Positions 50,364 to 59,815 of a DNA stretch of 64,000 nt are shown piece by piece. How positions within the stretch are numbered: position 1 is the first letter of the stretch; each line of letters opens with the position of its first letter. This DNA comes from Ramlibacter sp. Its GTDB lineage: Bacteria; Pseudomonadota; Gammaproteobacteria; Burkholderiales; Burkholderiaceae_C. The notes beneath the pieces are model-generated. The model was given only the letters and a program-made list of their open reading frames with translations, ran no database searches and was not told the origin of the DNA. The stretch covers positions 1-64,000 of the forward strand of contig JAQGMS010000079.1 in the NCBI GenBank assembly GCA_028292245.1, given 5' to 3'. The position numbers and the translations under genes were made by a program.

Positions 50364-51293
50364 ATGACGACTGCCGAAGTTCTCGCGGTGCACTCCGTCG
50401 ACGAGTTTGTCTTTTGCGTGCCCGACCTGGAACAAGCGCGCCACTTCTACACGAGCTTCGGCCTGGACGTGCGCGACGAAGACGGCGCACTGGCGCTGTA
50501 CACGTACGGGCATCCGCACCGGTGGGCGCGGGTCCTGCCCGGGGCGGGCAAGCGCATCCTGTGGTTGAGCCTGGGCATTCATGCGCAGGATCTGGAGCGC
50601 TTCGAACGGTTGTTCGCCCAGCGCAACATCGCGGCCATCGATCCGCCGGGCGGCGCGGATCGTGCCGGGCTCTGGATCCTGGGGCCGGATGGCCTGCCGC
50701 TTCAATTGCGTGTCGCCGACAAATCGTCTCCATCGCGGCCGGGGCCGCGAGAGGCCGGCTCCGAATGCCGCAACGCGGGGCGCGCGCCCAGCCGAGGCAA
50801 GGCACAGGCGGTGCGACCGCTCTACCTGTCGCATATCCTGCTGTTCAGCGCCGACGTGGACAGCGCCCGCGCGTTCTATGAAGGCGTGCTCGGCCTGCGC
50901 TTGTCCGACAAGAGCGGCAGCGTGATCGCCTTCCTGCACAGTCCGCATGGCAGCGACCACCATCTGATCGCCCTGGCCAAGTCGGCGGGGCTCGGGCTTC
51001 ATCACAGCAGCTGGTGCGTTCCCTCTATCGACGCCGTCGGCCTCGGCTCCGACCAGATGACGCTCGCCGGCTACAGCCGGGGCTGGGGCGTCGGCCGGCA
51101 TGTGCTGGGCTCCAATTACTTTCGCTATGTCCGCGACCCCTGGGGCAGCTACGCGGAGTACTCCTACGACATCGACTTCGTGCAGGCCGGCGACGCGTGG
51201 CCGGCGGCCGATCACCCCCCCGAAGATTCGCTCTATGTCTGGGGCCCGTCGCTGCCCGAGGACTTCATCTCCAACTACGAGATTCACACGTGA
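50364..51293 (+). CDS. Type I extradiol ring-cleavage dioxygenase-like protein (two VOC domains)
   Basis: 309 residues in two glyoxalase-type domains, about 10-120 and 153-285, joined by a Pro/Ser/Arg-rich linker. The C-terminal domain keeps a 2-His-1-carboxylate set: H157 (LYLSHILLF), H213 or H214 (GLHHSSWCV) and E265 (SYAEYSYD). This is the arrangement of Fe(II) extradiol dioxygenases, with the N-terminal domain degenerate. It would cleave the catechol- or hydroquinone-like product of the hydroxylase. GAAAGGGGAACGAC precedes the ATG. It is the last gene of the operon. Confidence 0.85.
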   Translation: MTTAEVLAVHSVDEFVFCVPDLEQARHFYTSFGLDVRDEDGALALYTYGHPHRWARVLPGAGKRILWLSLGIHAQDLERFERLFAQRNIAAIDPPGGADRAGLWILGPDGLPLQLRVADKSSPSRPGPREAGSECRNAGRAPSRGKAQAVRPLYLSHILLFSADVDSARAFYEGVLGLRLSDKSGSVIAFLHSPHGSDHHLIALAKSAGLGLHHSSWCVPSIDAVGLGSDQMTLAGYSRGWGVGRHVLGSNYFRYVRDPWGSYAEYSYDIDFVQAGDAWPAADHPPEDSLYVWGPSLPEDFISNYEIHT

Positions 51294-51339
51294 GCGGCAC
51301 GGGGGCCTGAACATCCCATCGCGGTAGACTCGATGGCTT

Positions 51340-52575
51340 GTGAACCCCCAAGCCGACCAACTCTGGCGGGGGCCCCGCTGGGCCCTCGCCGTCCTGCTGT
51401 CCCTGCTGGGCATGCTGGGGCCCTTCTCGATCGACACCTACATCCCGGCTTTCTCGGGAATCGGCAGCGCGCTGGGCGCCACGCCGGTGCAGATGCAGCA
51501 GACACTGTCGGCCTACCTGTTCGGTTTCGCCTTCATGAACCTGTTTCACGGCGCGCTGGCCGACAGCTTCGGGCGCCGGCCGGTGGTGCTGTGGGGCATG
51601 GCGGTGTTCACCCTGGCATCCGCGGGCTGCGCGCTGTCGCAGAGCATCAGCCAACTGGTGTTCTTCCGGGGGCTGCAAGGCCTGTCGACGGGGGCCGGTA
51701 TCGTGGTGTCGCGCGCCATCATCCGCGACATGTTCCCGCCGGCACAGGCGCAGAAGGTGATGAGCCAGGTCACGATCTACTTCGGCGTCGCCCCGGCCAT
51801 CGCTCCCATCGTCGGTGGCTGGCTGTTCGTGCACCTGGGTTGGCACAGCATCTTCTGGTTCCTGACCGGCGTGGGCGTCGTGCTGTGGACCGCCAATTTC
51901 CGGCTGCTGCCCGAGACCCTTTATGAGGACCACCGGCAGCCCTTCAATGTGCGCAACCTGATGCAGGGCTATTGGCAACTGAGTTCGAACCCGCGCTTCC
52001 TGCTGCTGGCGTTGGCCAGCGGGGTGCCGTTCAATGGGATGTTTCTCTACGTGTTGTGCGCGCCGGCGTTCCTGGGTGAGCACCTGGGCCTGGCGCCCAC
52101 GCAGTTCTTCTGGTTCTTCCTGTTGACCATCGCGGGCATCATGGGCGGGGCCTGGGCCAGCGGGCGGCTGGCGGGCCGGATCACGCCGCGGCGGCAGATC
52201 CGCTACGGCTTCACGATCATGGTGGTGGTGTCGCTGGTCAACGTGCTCGCGAATTTCACATTCACGCCGACCGCAAGCTGGGCACTGCTGCCGATCGCGG
52301 TGTTCGCGTTCGGCTGGGCACTGATGGTGCCGGTGGTCACGCTGCTGGTGCTCGATCTCTACCCGGAGCGGCGCGGCATGTCGTCGTCGCTGCAGGCCGT
52401 GATCGGCTCGACTGCCAACGGCCTGGTGGCCGGGGCGGTGGCGCCGCTGGTGATGCACTCCACGCGCGCGATCGCGGCCACCTCATTGCTGATGATGGCC
52501 GTCGGATTGCTGGCGTGGATTTACGTGCACCGCCGCTGGCCGGATACCGGCCGGGCGATCTCCGCGGCGGCCTAG
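51340..52575 (+). CDS. Bcr/CflA-family MFS drug efflux transporter
   Basis: 411 residues with twelve predicted spans. FSIDTYIPAFSGIGSALGATPVQMQQTLSAYLFGFA at the N-terminus and the GRRPV loop after span 2 are signatures of the Bcr/CflA group. Translation begins at GTG 51340. The stop shares a CTAG palindrome with the helicase stop on the other strand. It may export drugs or aromatic intermediates; it lies 46 bases after the dioxygenase gene but need not belong to that operon. Confidence 0.9.
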   Translation: MNPQADQLWRGPRWALAVLLSLLGMLGPFSIDTYIPAFSGIGSALGATPVQMQQTLSAYLFGFAFMNLFHGALADSFGRRPVVLWGMAVFTLASAGCALSQSISQLVFFRGLQGLSTGAGIVVSRAIIRDMFPPAQAQKVMSQVTIYFGVAPAIAPIVGGWLFVHLGWHSIFWFLTGVGVVLWTANFRLLPETLYEDHRQPFNVRNLMQGYWQLSSNPRFLLLALASGVPFNGMFLYVLCAPAFLGEHLGLAPTQFFWFFLLTIAGIMGGAWASGRLAGRITPRRQIRYGFTIMVVVSLVNVLANFTFTPTASWALLPIAVFAFGWALMVPVVTLLVLDLYPERRGMSSSLQAVIGSTANGLVAGAVAPLVMHSTRAIAATSLLMMAVGLLAWIYVHRRWPDTGRAISAAA

Positions 52576-54302
52576 TTCGCCGGCTTGTACGGGCGCTTCT
52601 TGATGTCGCGCGGCACGAACACCTTGCCGCCGTTGCCCAGCTTGGCCGGCTTGGCGAACGAAGAAGGCGCACGCGGGGCGAAATCGCCGCGCGGCGCGAA
52701 GCCCTCACCACGGTTCGCGTAGTCGCCGAACGCGGGCTTGCGCACATAGCTCTCGTTGCTGCGGCGCTGGTCGAACCCGCGCTCTTCACGCGGGGCAAAG
52801 CCGCCGCCGAAGCCGCCCGTGCGCGGCGCGCCGCCGAACTTGCGGTCGCGCGAGTGGTGCTCGCGGTTGCCGCGGCCGGCGAAGTCGCCGCCCGGACGGC
52901 CCTGCGGGGCGCGCTGTTGCGGCTCCAGGCCGGGGATGGTTTCGGCCTTGAACGGCTGCTTGGTGTAGCCCTCGATGTCGAAGATCTTGCGGCGGTCGCG
53001 GAACTCGGCGAACGTGACGGCCAGGCCGTCGCGGCCGGCGCGGCCGGTGCGGCCGATGCGGTGCGTATAGTCCTCGGCCTTCATCGGCAAGCCGTAGTTG
53101 AAGACGTGGGTGATGGTGGGCACGTCGATGCCGCGCGCGGCGACGTCGGTGGCCACCAGCACCTGGACCTGGCCCTGGCGCAGCGCCATCAGCCGGCGGT
53201 TGCGCAGGCCCTGGCTCAAAGCGCCGTGCAGCGCCACGGCATCGAAGCCGGCTTGTTGCAGGTCGTTGGCGAGGCCGTCGCACTCGATCTGCGTGCTGGC
53301 GAACACGATGGCCTGGTTGATCGTCGTATCGCGCAGCCAGTGGTCCAGCAATTTGCGCTTGTGCTGGGCGCTATCGGCCCAGAACAGCACTTGCTTGATG
53401 TTGACGTGCTTTTCCTGCGGGTTGTCGATCTGGATCTTGCGCGGCTGGCGCATCACGCGCGCGGCCAATTGCTGGATGCGCGGCGCGAAGGTGGCGCTGA
53501 ACATCATGGTCTGCTTGCGCTCGATGGTGAGCTTGTTCACTTCGGCCAGGTCGTCGGCGAAGCCGAGGTCCAGCATGCGGTCGCCTTCGTCGACGACCAG
53601 GAACTGAACCTTGTCCAACTTGATCTGCATCGAGCGCTGCAGGTCCAGCAGGCGGCCCGGCGTGGCAACCACGAGGTCGGCGTTCTGCAGCTTGGCGATT
53701 TGCAATTGGTAGGGCATGCCGCCCACCACGCTGGCGACGCGCAGGCCGCGGCAATGCTTGACCAGGTCGATCGCGTCATGCGCCACCTGCTGCGCGAGTT
53801 CGCGCGTCGGGCACAGGATCAGCGCGCCGGGCGTGGCGGCCTTGAAGTTGCGCGAGCTGGTCGGGTCCTTGCGCTTGGGGCGCTTGGGAGCGGGCTCGCC
53901 CTTGGCGGCGGCTTCTGCGGTGGCACGTTCGAAATCGGCGCGCTCCTTGGCTTCGGCGTCGGCCTGCTGCTTGAGCAGGGTGTGCAGCACCGGCAGCAGG
54001 AAGGCCGCGGTCTTGCCGCTGCCGGTCTGGCTGGAAACCATCAGGTCGATGTAGCCGGCGGCTTCGTCATCCGAAGGCAGGGCCAGGGGAATGGTCTGTT
54101 CCTGTACGGGCGTCGGCTGGGTGAAGCCCAGGTCTTCCACGGCGCGCAGCAGTTCGGGCGCGAGTCCCATCTTGAGGAAGCCGTTGGGCACGGCGGGTAC
54201 GAACGCCGGCACGCTGTCCACGGCGGTGTCCAGCCCGATGGGCGCGGCGATGAAAGATTCGGCAGGCGAAAAGTCGCCCTGCACTTCAAAAGTGTCGGTC
54301 AT
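52572..54302 (-). CDS. DEAD-box RNA helicase (RhlE-like)
   Basis: 576 residues. The Q motif TQPTPVQEQT is near 61, motif I SSQTGSGKT near 90-98, PTRELA near 165, TPGRLLD near 214, SAT follows, and the C-terminal lobe has VATDVAARGIDVP and HRIGRTGRAG. Motif II reads DEGD (238-241) instead of DEAD. About 45 charged residues are inserted between motifs I and Ia (110-155). The tail after about 465 is Gly/Arg/Phe-rich and likely binds RNA. It would remodel ribosomal or structured RNA. A 244-base leader separates it from orn. Confidence 0.93.
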   Translation of the reverse strand: MTDTFEVQGDFSPAESFIAAPIGLDTAVDSVPAFVPAVPNGFLKMGLAPELLRAVEDLGFTQPTPVQEQTIPLALPSDDEAAGYIDLMVSSQTGSGKTAAFLLPVLHTLLKQQADAEAKERADFERATAEAAAKGEPAPKRPKRKDPTSSRNFKAATPGALILCPTRELAQQVAHDAIDLVKHCRGLRVASVVGGMPYQLQIAKLQNADLVVATPGRLLDLQRSMQIKLDKVQFLVVDEGDRMLDLGFADDLAEVNKLTIERKQTMMFSATFAPRIQQLAARVMRQPRKIQIDNPQEKHVNIKQVLFWADSAQHKRKLLDHWLRDTTINQAIVFASTQIECDGLANDLQQAGFDAVALHGALSQGLRNRRLMALRQGQVQVLVATDVAARGIDVPTITHVFNYGLPMKAEDYTHRIGRTGRAGRDGLAVTFAEFRDRRKIFDIEGYTKQPFKAETIPGLEPQQRAPQGRPGGDFAGRGNREHHSRDRKFGGAPRTGGFGGGFAPREERGFDQRRSNESYVRKPAFGDYANRGEGFAPRGDFAPRAPSSFAKPAKLGNGGKVFVPRDIKKRPYKPAN

Positions 54303-54546
54303 GAGTTACTCACACGCATTCGCCGCCAGGGGCCGGCAGCGAGTCGTCAATGGTTAAAAAACATCAACCATCAAACGACTGTCAGGCCCGAAGGCTCTGG
54401 TGGTTCGCAGCGCTTTGGGGCGCTGTATCAACATTCGTTGAATGAACCGAGTGTGAAGGGAGATGCACGAGGGCCGCCTATGCAGCCAAGCCCATGATTG
54501 TCGCACATTCAGGGTTTTCCCGCAAGAGGCGGGATGGGAGCCGGAC
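54303..54546. other. Intergenic region upstream of the helicase
   Basis: No gene is supported. It should contain the helicase promoter and a long 5' leader. An inverted repeat ATGGTT/AACCAT (54350-54355, 54366-54371) and a small hairpin CCCGC/GCGGG near 54520-54535, downstream of orn, are visible. Neither makes a clear terminator or known leader element. Confidence 0.4.
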
Positions 54547-55152
54547 TCAAGGCCGGGTTGACGGCTCAGCCGCTGTCAGCCTGAGGAAGAGCTCACGGTA
54601 GTGTGCAAGCTCGTCGATCGACTCGTGCACATCCGCCAGGGCCGTGTGCTTCTGCTGCTTCTTGAATGAGGCGTAGATATCGGGCCGCCAGCGCTTGGCC
54701 AGCTCCTTCAGCGTGCTCACGTCTACATTGCGGTAGTGGAAGAAAGCTTCGAGCTTGGGCATGTACTTGACCAGGAAGCGCCGGTCCTGGCTGATGCTGT
54801 TGCCGCACATGGGCGTCGAGCCCTTGGGCGCGTACTGCGCCACGAATTCAAGGACTTGCTGCTCAGCCTGCGCTTCGGTGATGAACGAGGCCTTGACCTT
54901 GTCGACCAAGCCGCTGCGGCCATGGGTGCCCTTGTTCCAGGCATCCATCTTGTCCAACTGCGCGTCGGTCTGGTGTATGACCAGTACCGGGCCTTCAATG
55001 CGCGGGGTAAGGTCCCGGCCGGTGACGATCACCGCGATCTCGATGAGGCGGTCCACTTCGGGATCGAGCCCTGTCATTTCGCAGTCCAGCCAGATCAGGT
55101 TCTGGTCGCTCTTGCCCAATGCGGCGGGGGTTACGGAAACGGTTTCTGACAT
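54547..55152 (-). CDS. orn: Oligoribonuclease
   Basis: 201 residues. The DEDDh exonuclease set begins with D23 and E25 in [23 protein letters not shown] near 115 supplies the next Asp, and the late His and Asp lie in [12 protein letters not shown]. Orn degrades two- to five-base RNA fragments to mononucleotides and is widely essential in beta- and gammaproteobacteria. It is divergent from the M48 protease gene with a 35-base gap. Confidence 0.96.
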   Translation of the reverse strand: MSETVSVTPAALGKSDQNLIWLDCEMTGLDPEVDRLIEIAVIVTGRDLTPRIEGPVLVIHQTDAQLDKMDAWNKGTHGRSGLVDKVKASFITEAQAEQQVLEFVAQYAPKGSTPMCGNSISQDRRFLVKYMPKLEAFFHYRNVDVSTLKELAKRWRPDIYASFKKQQKHTALADVHESIDELAHYRELFLRLTAAEPSTRP

Positions 55153-55187
55153 CTTGCGATTGTCGCCGATGGCCTAAACTGGCGTGA

Positions 55188-56444
55188 ATGGCTGCCTCTT
55201 ACATATTGACCCTGGCGTTCGCCGGTTTCCTGCTCGCCGGAATGGCGGTGAAGTTCTGGCTCGCATCGCGGCAAATCCGGCATGTGGCCCGGCATCGCGA
55301 TGCGGTGCCGGCCGCTTTCGCGGCAACGGTACCGCTTACCGCGCACCAGAAAGCGGCTGACTACACGATCACGAAGACCCGGTTCGGCTTGCTCGAACTG
55401 GCGTTCGGCGCCGCTGTCCTGCTCGCGTGGACACTGCTGGGCGGATTGGATGGCTTGAACCGCGCGTTGTCGGGGTGGCTGGACAACGGCATGGCCCGGC
55501 AGCTGGCCTTAATAGCCGCCTTTGCATTGATCAGCGGCGCGGTCGAATTGCCCCTGACGCTGTACCAGACTTTCGTGATCGAGGAGCGCTTCGGCTTCAA
55601 CAAGATGAGCCTGAAGCTCTGGCTGGCGGACCTGCTGAAATCGACGGTGCTGGGCGCGGCAATCGGCCTGCCCATCGCTGCGCTGATCCTTTGGCTGATG
55701 GGAGCCGCCGGCAGCCTCTGGTGGTTGTGGGCATGGGCGGTGTGGATGGGCTTCAACCTGCTGCTGCTGGTGATCTATCCGACTTTCATCGCGCCGCTGT
55801 TCAACAAGTTCAAGCCCCTCGACGACGAGACATTGAAGGCCCGCGTCACGGAGCTGATGCGCCGCTGCGGTTTTGCCGCCAAGGGGCTGTTCGTGATGGA
55901 TGGCAGCAAGCGCAGCGCACATGCCAACGCCTACTTCACCGGCTTCGGCGCGGCCAAGCGAGTAGTGTTCTATGACACCCTGCTTTCCAAGCTGTCGCCG
56001 GGTGAAGTGGATGCGGTCCTGGCGCACGAACTCGGGCACTTCAAGCACAAGCACATCGTCAAGCGGATCGCCGGCATGTTCGCGATCAGCCTGGCCGGCT
56101 TCGCGTTGCTGGGGTGGCTGTCGACCCAGGCGTGGTTCTACGCCGGCCTGGGTGTGCGCCCGAACCTGGGCGGCCCCAATGACGCATTGGCGCTGTTGCT
56201 GTTCCTGCTGGTGGTGCCGGTGTTTTCGTTCTTCATCTCGCCGCTGCTGGCGCGGCTTTCCCGCAAGCACGAGTTCGAGGCCGACGCCTACGCCGTGCAG
56301 CAGACCAGCGGTCAGGACCTGTCGACGGCCCTTCTCAAGCTGTATGAAGACAATGCGTCCACGCTGACGCCGGACCCGGTCTTCGTGAAGTTCTACTACT
56401 CGCATCCGCCGGCTTCCGAGCGGCTGGCGCGGATGACGTCATGA
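55188..56444 (+). CDS. M48-family membrane metalloprotease (Ste24/HtpX-like)
   Basis: 418 residues. The zinc motif HELGH is at 280-284, and the third ligand Glu is in HEFEADAYA near 360. About seven membrane spans surround it. The form is that of CAAX-prenyl-protease/Ste24-like M48 proteins, which in bacteria probably remove damaged membrane proteins. The last bases overlap the pterin dehydratase gene by ATGA. Confidence 0.9.
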   Translation: MAASYILTLAFAGFLLAGMAVKFWLASRQIRHVARHRDAVPAAFAATVPLTAHQKAADYTITKTRFGLLELAFGAAVLLAWTLLGGLDGLNRALSGWLDNGMARQLALIAAFALISGAVELPLTLYQTFVIEERFGFNKMSLKLWLADLLKSTVLGAAIGLPIAALILWLMGAAGSLWWLWAWAVWMGFNLLLLVIYPTFIAPLFNKFKPLDDETLKARVTELMRRCGFAAKGLFVMDGSKRSAHANAYFTGFGAAKRVVFYDTLLSKLSPGEVDAVLAHELGHFKHKHIVKRIAGMFAISLAGFALLGWLSTQAWFYAGLGVRPNLGGPNDALALLLFLLVVPVFSFFISPLLARLSRKHEFEADAYAVQQTSGQDLSTALLKLYEDNASTLTPDPVFVKFYYSHPPASERLARMTS

Positions 56445-56776
56445 CTACCATGCTCAAGAAGAAGGACTGGTCGCTGCTGCCGCGCCGCGCGCTCACGGCG
56501 ACGGAAATCGTCACGCGGCTGTCCGCGACGAGCGGCTGGAAACTGGCCGGCGACGGCGCCGACGTCGCGATCGAGAAGACCTACACCTTCGAGAACTATT
56601 ACGAGACGATCTCGTTCGTCAACGCAGTGGCCTTCATCGCGAACGCGCAGGATCATCATCCGGAGCTCTCCGTCCACTACAACCGCTGCGTGGTGCGTTT
56701 CAACACGCACGATGTCAAGGGCATTTCAGAAACCGATTTCGAGTGCGCCGCGCAGGTCGACGCGCTGCTCGCATGA
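56441..56776 (+). CDS. phhB: 4a-hydroxytetrahydrobiopterin dehydratase (pterin-4a-carbinolamine dehydratase)
   Basis: 111 residues. The motif AQDHHPELSVHYNRC near 69-83 holds the active-site histidines of the PCD family. It regenerates the pterin cofactor after phenylalanine hydroxylase. No hydroxylase gene is nearby; this association of PCD with the M48 and rsgA genes seems to be a conserved chromosomal order, by memory. Confidence 0.9.
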   Translation: MTTMLKKKDWSLLPRRALTATEIVTRLSATSGWKLAGDGADVAIEKTYTFENYYETISFVNAVAFIANAQDHHPELSVHYNRCVVRFNTHDVKGISETDFECAAQVDALLA

Positions 56777-56788
56777 AGGCGACGCATC

Positions 56789-57712
56789 TTGGCTGAGCGC
56801 GCTGCGCTCGATCCCGGGCTGGTGGTGGCGAGCCACGGCCGCCACTTCCTCGTCGAAACACCCGAGGGTCAGCGGCTGATCTGCCATCCGCGCGGCAAGA
56901 AGAGCGCCGCCGTGGTCGGCGACCGCGTGCTCTGGCAGGGCTCGCACGACGAAGGAACGATCGAGAAGGTCGAAGCCCGCCGCAACCTGTTCTACCGGCA
57001 AGATGAAATCCGCACCAAGTCGTTTGCGGCCAACCTGGACCAGGTGCTGATCCTCATCGCCGCGGAGCCAGAGTTCTCCGAGAGCCAGCTGGCTCGCGCG
57101 CTGATCGCGGCCGAAGCCGAACGCATCGCGCCGATCATTGCCCTGAACAAGAGCGACCTGGTCGAGCCTTTCGAGCGCGCCTGGGCCCGACTGCTGCCCT
57201 ACCAGCAGATGCACTATGGCGTGCTGCCGCTGTCCCTGCGGTTGTCGGGACAGGTCGACCGTGAGCATTTGCTCAAGCACCTGGCGGGCAAGACCACGCT
57301 GGTGCTCGGCCCCTCGGGCGCCGGCAAGAGCACGCTGATCAACCTGCTGGTGCCGGGCGCAACAGTGCTCACGGGCGAGATTTCGCAGGCCTTGAATTCG
57401 GGCAAGCACACGACCACCAGCACCACCTGGTACTGGGTCGACAAGGAGCGCACCACGGCGCTGATCGACTCGCCCGGCTTCCAGGAGTTCGGTCTGAACC
57501 ACATCGAGCCGATGCAGTTGGCCGGCTGCATGCCCGATTTCAAGGCGCACATGGGGAACTGCAAGTTCTACAACTGCACGCACTTGCACGAGCCGGGCTG
57601 CGGCGTCATCGCCGCCACCGGGGAAGGCGCCGGCGACGAGCGCATCACGCCCTCGCGTTACCGCATCTACAAGGAACTGTTCGCCGAGCTGTCGCAGCCG
57701 CAGCGGTACTGA
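56789..57712 (+). CDS. rsgA: Ribosome small-subunit GTPase RsgA
   Basis: 307 residues with circularly permuted GTPase motifs: NKSD (120-123) precedes GPSGAGKST (174-182) and DSPGFQEFG. The zinc-binding end has CKFYNCTHLHEPGC. An OB-fold forms the first 65 residues. The start is TTG at 56789 with AAGG ten bases upstream; no ATG fits the frame. It assists 30S maturation. It is convergent with hisC with no gap. Confidence 0.95.
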   Translation: MAERAALDPGLVVASHGRHFLVETPEGQRLICHPRGKKSAAVVGDRVLWQGSHDEGTIEKVEARRNLFYRQDEIRTKSFAANLDQVLILIAAEPEFSESQLARALIAAEAERIAPIIALNKSDLVEPFERAWARLLPYQQMHYGVLPLSLRLSGQVDREHLLKHLAGKTTLVLGPSGAGKSTLINLLVPGATVLTGEISQALNSGKHTTTSTTWYWVDKERTTALIDSPGFQEFGLNHIEPMQLAGCMPDFKAHMGNCKFYNCTHLHEPGCGVIAATGEGAGDERITPSRYRIYKELFAELSQPQRY

Positions 57713-58786
57713 CTAGTCCGCCGGGATCAGCAGCCGCAGCGCATTCACCAGCGCATCGCATTGCACCGGCGTGCCGACGCTGATGCGCAGGTACTGGGCA
57801 ATGCGCGGCTGGCTGAAATGGCGCACCAGCACGCCGTGCTCGCGCAGGCGGGCCGCAAGCGCGGCCGCATCCTGTTTCGGATGCCGCGCGAATACGAAAT
57901 TGGCGCTCGACGGCAACACGTCGAAGCCCAGCCGCCACATCTGCACAGTGAGTTCATCGCGGCTTCGCATCACGGTTTGCCGTGTCTGCTCGAAGTGTTC
58001 GCGGTCTTCATAAGCAGCTACCGCGCCGGCCACCGCCAGGCGATCGAGCGGATATGAGTTGAAGCTGTTCTTCACGCGCTCAAGGGCTTCGATCAGGTGC
58101 CGCTGACCCACCGCAAAGCCGACCCGAAGGCCCGCCAACGAACGGGACTTCGACAAGGTCTGGACCACCAGCAGGTTCGGATAGCGGTCGACGAGCGGGA
58201 TCGCGCTTTCCGCGCCGAAATCCACATAGGCCTCATCGACCAGCACCACGCAATCGGGCTGGCTTTGCAGCAATTGCTCCACCGCGGTCAAGGGCAATGC
58301 ACTGCCGGTGGGCGCGTTCGGGTTGGCAATCACCACACCACCGGCTCGGCGGCCCCGGTAGCCAGCGACGTCGATCTGGAGCGCCTCGTCGACGGCAAGC
58401 AACTGCGCCTGGATGCCGTACAGCTGGCAATACACCCGGTAGAAGCTGTACGTCACGTCCGGCATCAACAACGGCCGGTCCTGCTGGAAAAAGGCGAAGA
58501 AGGAATGGGCCAGCACTTCGTCAGATCCGTTGCCGGGAAATACCTGGCCGGGGTCGATGCCGTGATAGTCCGCGATCGTTTCGCGCAGGATCGTGGACTC
58601 GGGGTCGGGATAGAGCTCGAGGCCCTTGCTTGCCGCGTCGGCAATGGCCGCCGTCACTCGCGGCGACGGCGGGTATGGATTCTCGTTGGTGTTGAGCTTG
58701 ACCAGGTTGGCGATTCGCGGCTGCTCGCCCGGAACGTAAGGCACCAGCTCGCGCACGCGCGGGCTCCAGAAGGCTCGCCCGCTCAT
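57713..58786 (-). CDS. hisC: Histidinol-phosphate aminotransferase
   Basis: 357 residues, fold type I PLP enzyme. [12 protein letters not shown] near 31-42, PGNGSDEVL near 84, [11 protein letters not shown] near 151-161 and the PLP Lys213 in [14 protein letters not shown] are typical of HisC. It converts imidazole-acetol phosphate to histidinol phosphate. A second role with aromatic keto acids is possible. The CbiB-like gene lies 3 bases upstream, so the two are cotranscribed. Confidence 0.92.
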   Translation of the reverse strand: MSGRAFWSPRVRELVPYVPGEQPRIANLVKLNTNENPYPPSPRVTAAIADAASKGLELYPDPESTILRETIADYHGIDPGQVFPGNGSDEVLAHSFFAFFQQDRPLLMPDVTYSFYRVYCQLYGIQAQLLAVDEALQIDVAGYRGRRAGGVVIANPNAPTGSALPLTAVEQLLQSQPDCVVLVDEAYVDFGAESAIPLVDRYPNLLVVQTLSKSRSLAGLRVGFAVGQRHLIEALERVKNSFNSYPLDRLAVAGAVAAYEDREHFEQTRQTVMRSRDELTVQMWRLGFDVLPSSANFVFARHPKQDAAALAARLREHGVLVRHFSQPRIAQYLRISVGTPVQCDALVNALRLLIPAD

Positions 58787-58789
58787 CGG

Positions 58790-59779
58790 CTACCCCAGCA
58801 GCCGCGCCAGCGTCAGCAGCGCCAGCAGCACCATCCACAAGACGACCGAGCGCCACACCAGGCCGACGATGCTGCGCAGGTGAGCGACCTCGGCCTCGCG
58901 GCCGGGCGTGCTCTCGGTGTCGTCCATCGGCGCGGCGCCGCTGGCGCGAAAGCCCTGCGAGCTGCCGGGCGCGAACGACTTCAGCGCCTCGCCGCCCAGC
59001 CGCACATTGACGGCGCCTGAGGTGGCCGCCAGGATCACGCCGTCGTTGTCATTGGGAAAACGCTGGGCGTGGTTGCGCCAGCAATCGATCGCTTCCTCGA
59101 AGCTGCCGACGACTGCGAATGCCAGCGCCGTGATGCGCGCGGGAGGCCAATCGATGACGTGCCAGGCGCTAGCAGCGGCGTGCTGCAGGGCCGGGCTGGC
59201 GGGCTGGGCCGCAGCGGCGGCGCGATGCTGCCAATAGCGGGCCACGAATTCGCTCATCCGGTACAGCACGGCGCCCGCCGGCCCGAAGCCGAAAGCAGCC
59301 AGCACCGAGAACCAGGCCAGCACGCCGAACACGTGACGGTGCGCCGCCAGCACGGAATACTCGATCACATGCCGAACGATTTCACTGCGCGGCAATTCGC
59401 TGGCGTCGACCTGCTGCCAGTGCGCGAGCAGTTCGCGGGCGCGGGGTTCGTCGCCGCTGTCCAGCGCGTCGCGGATATTCGTGAAGTGGTGGCTGAACTG
59501 GCGGAACCCGAGCGTCACGTACAGCACGGCGACGCTCCACAACACGGCAAAGGGCCATCCCAGCAACAGGGCCAGCGCCCAGTGGACCGCCAGCACGGCC
59601 AGCGAGGGAAGGATCACCGCCAGCGTCCACGCCACCCAGCCATGGTGCGGCTTGCCCGCGTCGAAATTGCGGCTGACCCAGCGCGCCCAGCTGCGCAACG
59701 CGGCATGGATCGGGTTGTGCCGCGCCAGGGGGCGCACCTGCTCGATCAGCAACGCGAACAGGATGGCGAAGAAACTCAT
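58790..59779 (-). CDS. CobD/CbiB-family membrane protein
   Basis: 329 residues with about four to five hydrophobic spans. The start FFAILFALLIEQVRPLARHNP and the segment AWHVIDWPPARITALAFAVVGSFEEAIDCWR near 210-245 recall CbiB, which joins aminopropanol to adenosylcobyric acid. No other cobalamin genes are in the window, so the CbiB reaction is doubtful; such orphans in Burkholderiales may be AmpE-like. The ATG at 59779 was chosen since membrane sequence begins there. Confidence 0.75.
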   Translation of the reverse strand: MSFFAILFALLIEQVRPLARHNPIHAALRSWARWVSRNFDAGKPHHGWVAWTLAVILPSLAVLAVHWALALLLGWPFAVLWSVAVLYVTLGFRQFSHHFTNIRDALDSGDEPRARELLAHWQQVDASELPRSEIVRHVIEYSVLAAHRHVFGVLAWFSVLAAFGFGPAGAVLYRMSEFVARYWQHRAAAAAQPASPALQHAAASAWHVIDWPPARITALAFAVVGSFEEAIDCWRNHAQRFPNDNDGVILAATSGAVNVRLGGEALKSFAPGSSQGFRASGAAPMDDTESTPGREAEVAHLRSIVGLVWRSVVLWMVLLALLTLARLLG

Positions 59780-59815
59780 GCGGCAATCATAAAGGCGCCG
59801 CCCGCCGAGCACGCG

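Noticed and set aside
52515..54497. Plus-strand open frame of 660 codons opposite the helicase
   Set aside because: Composition is that of a shadow frame (Arg/Ala/Gly/Val-rich without motifs), and the helicase on the other strand is certain.
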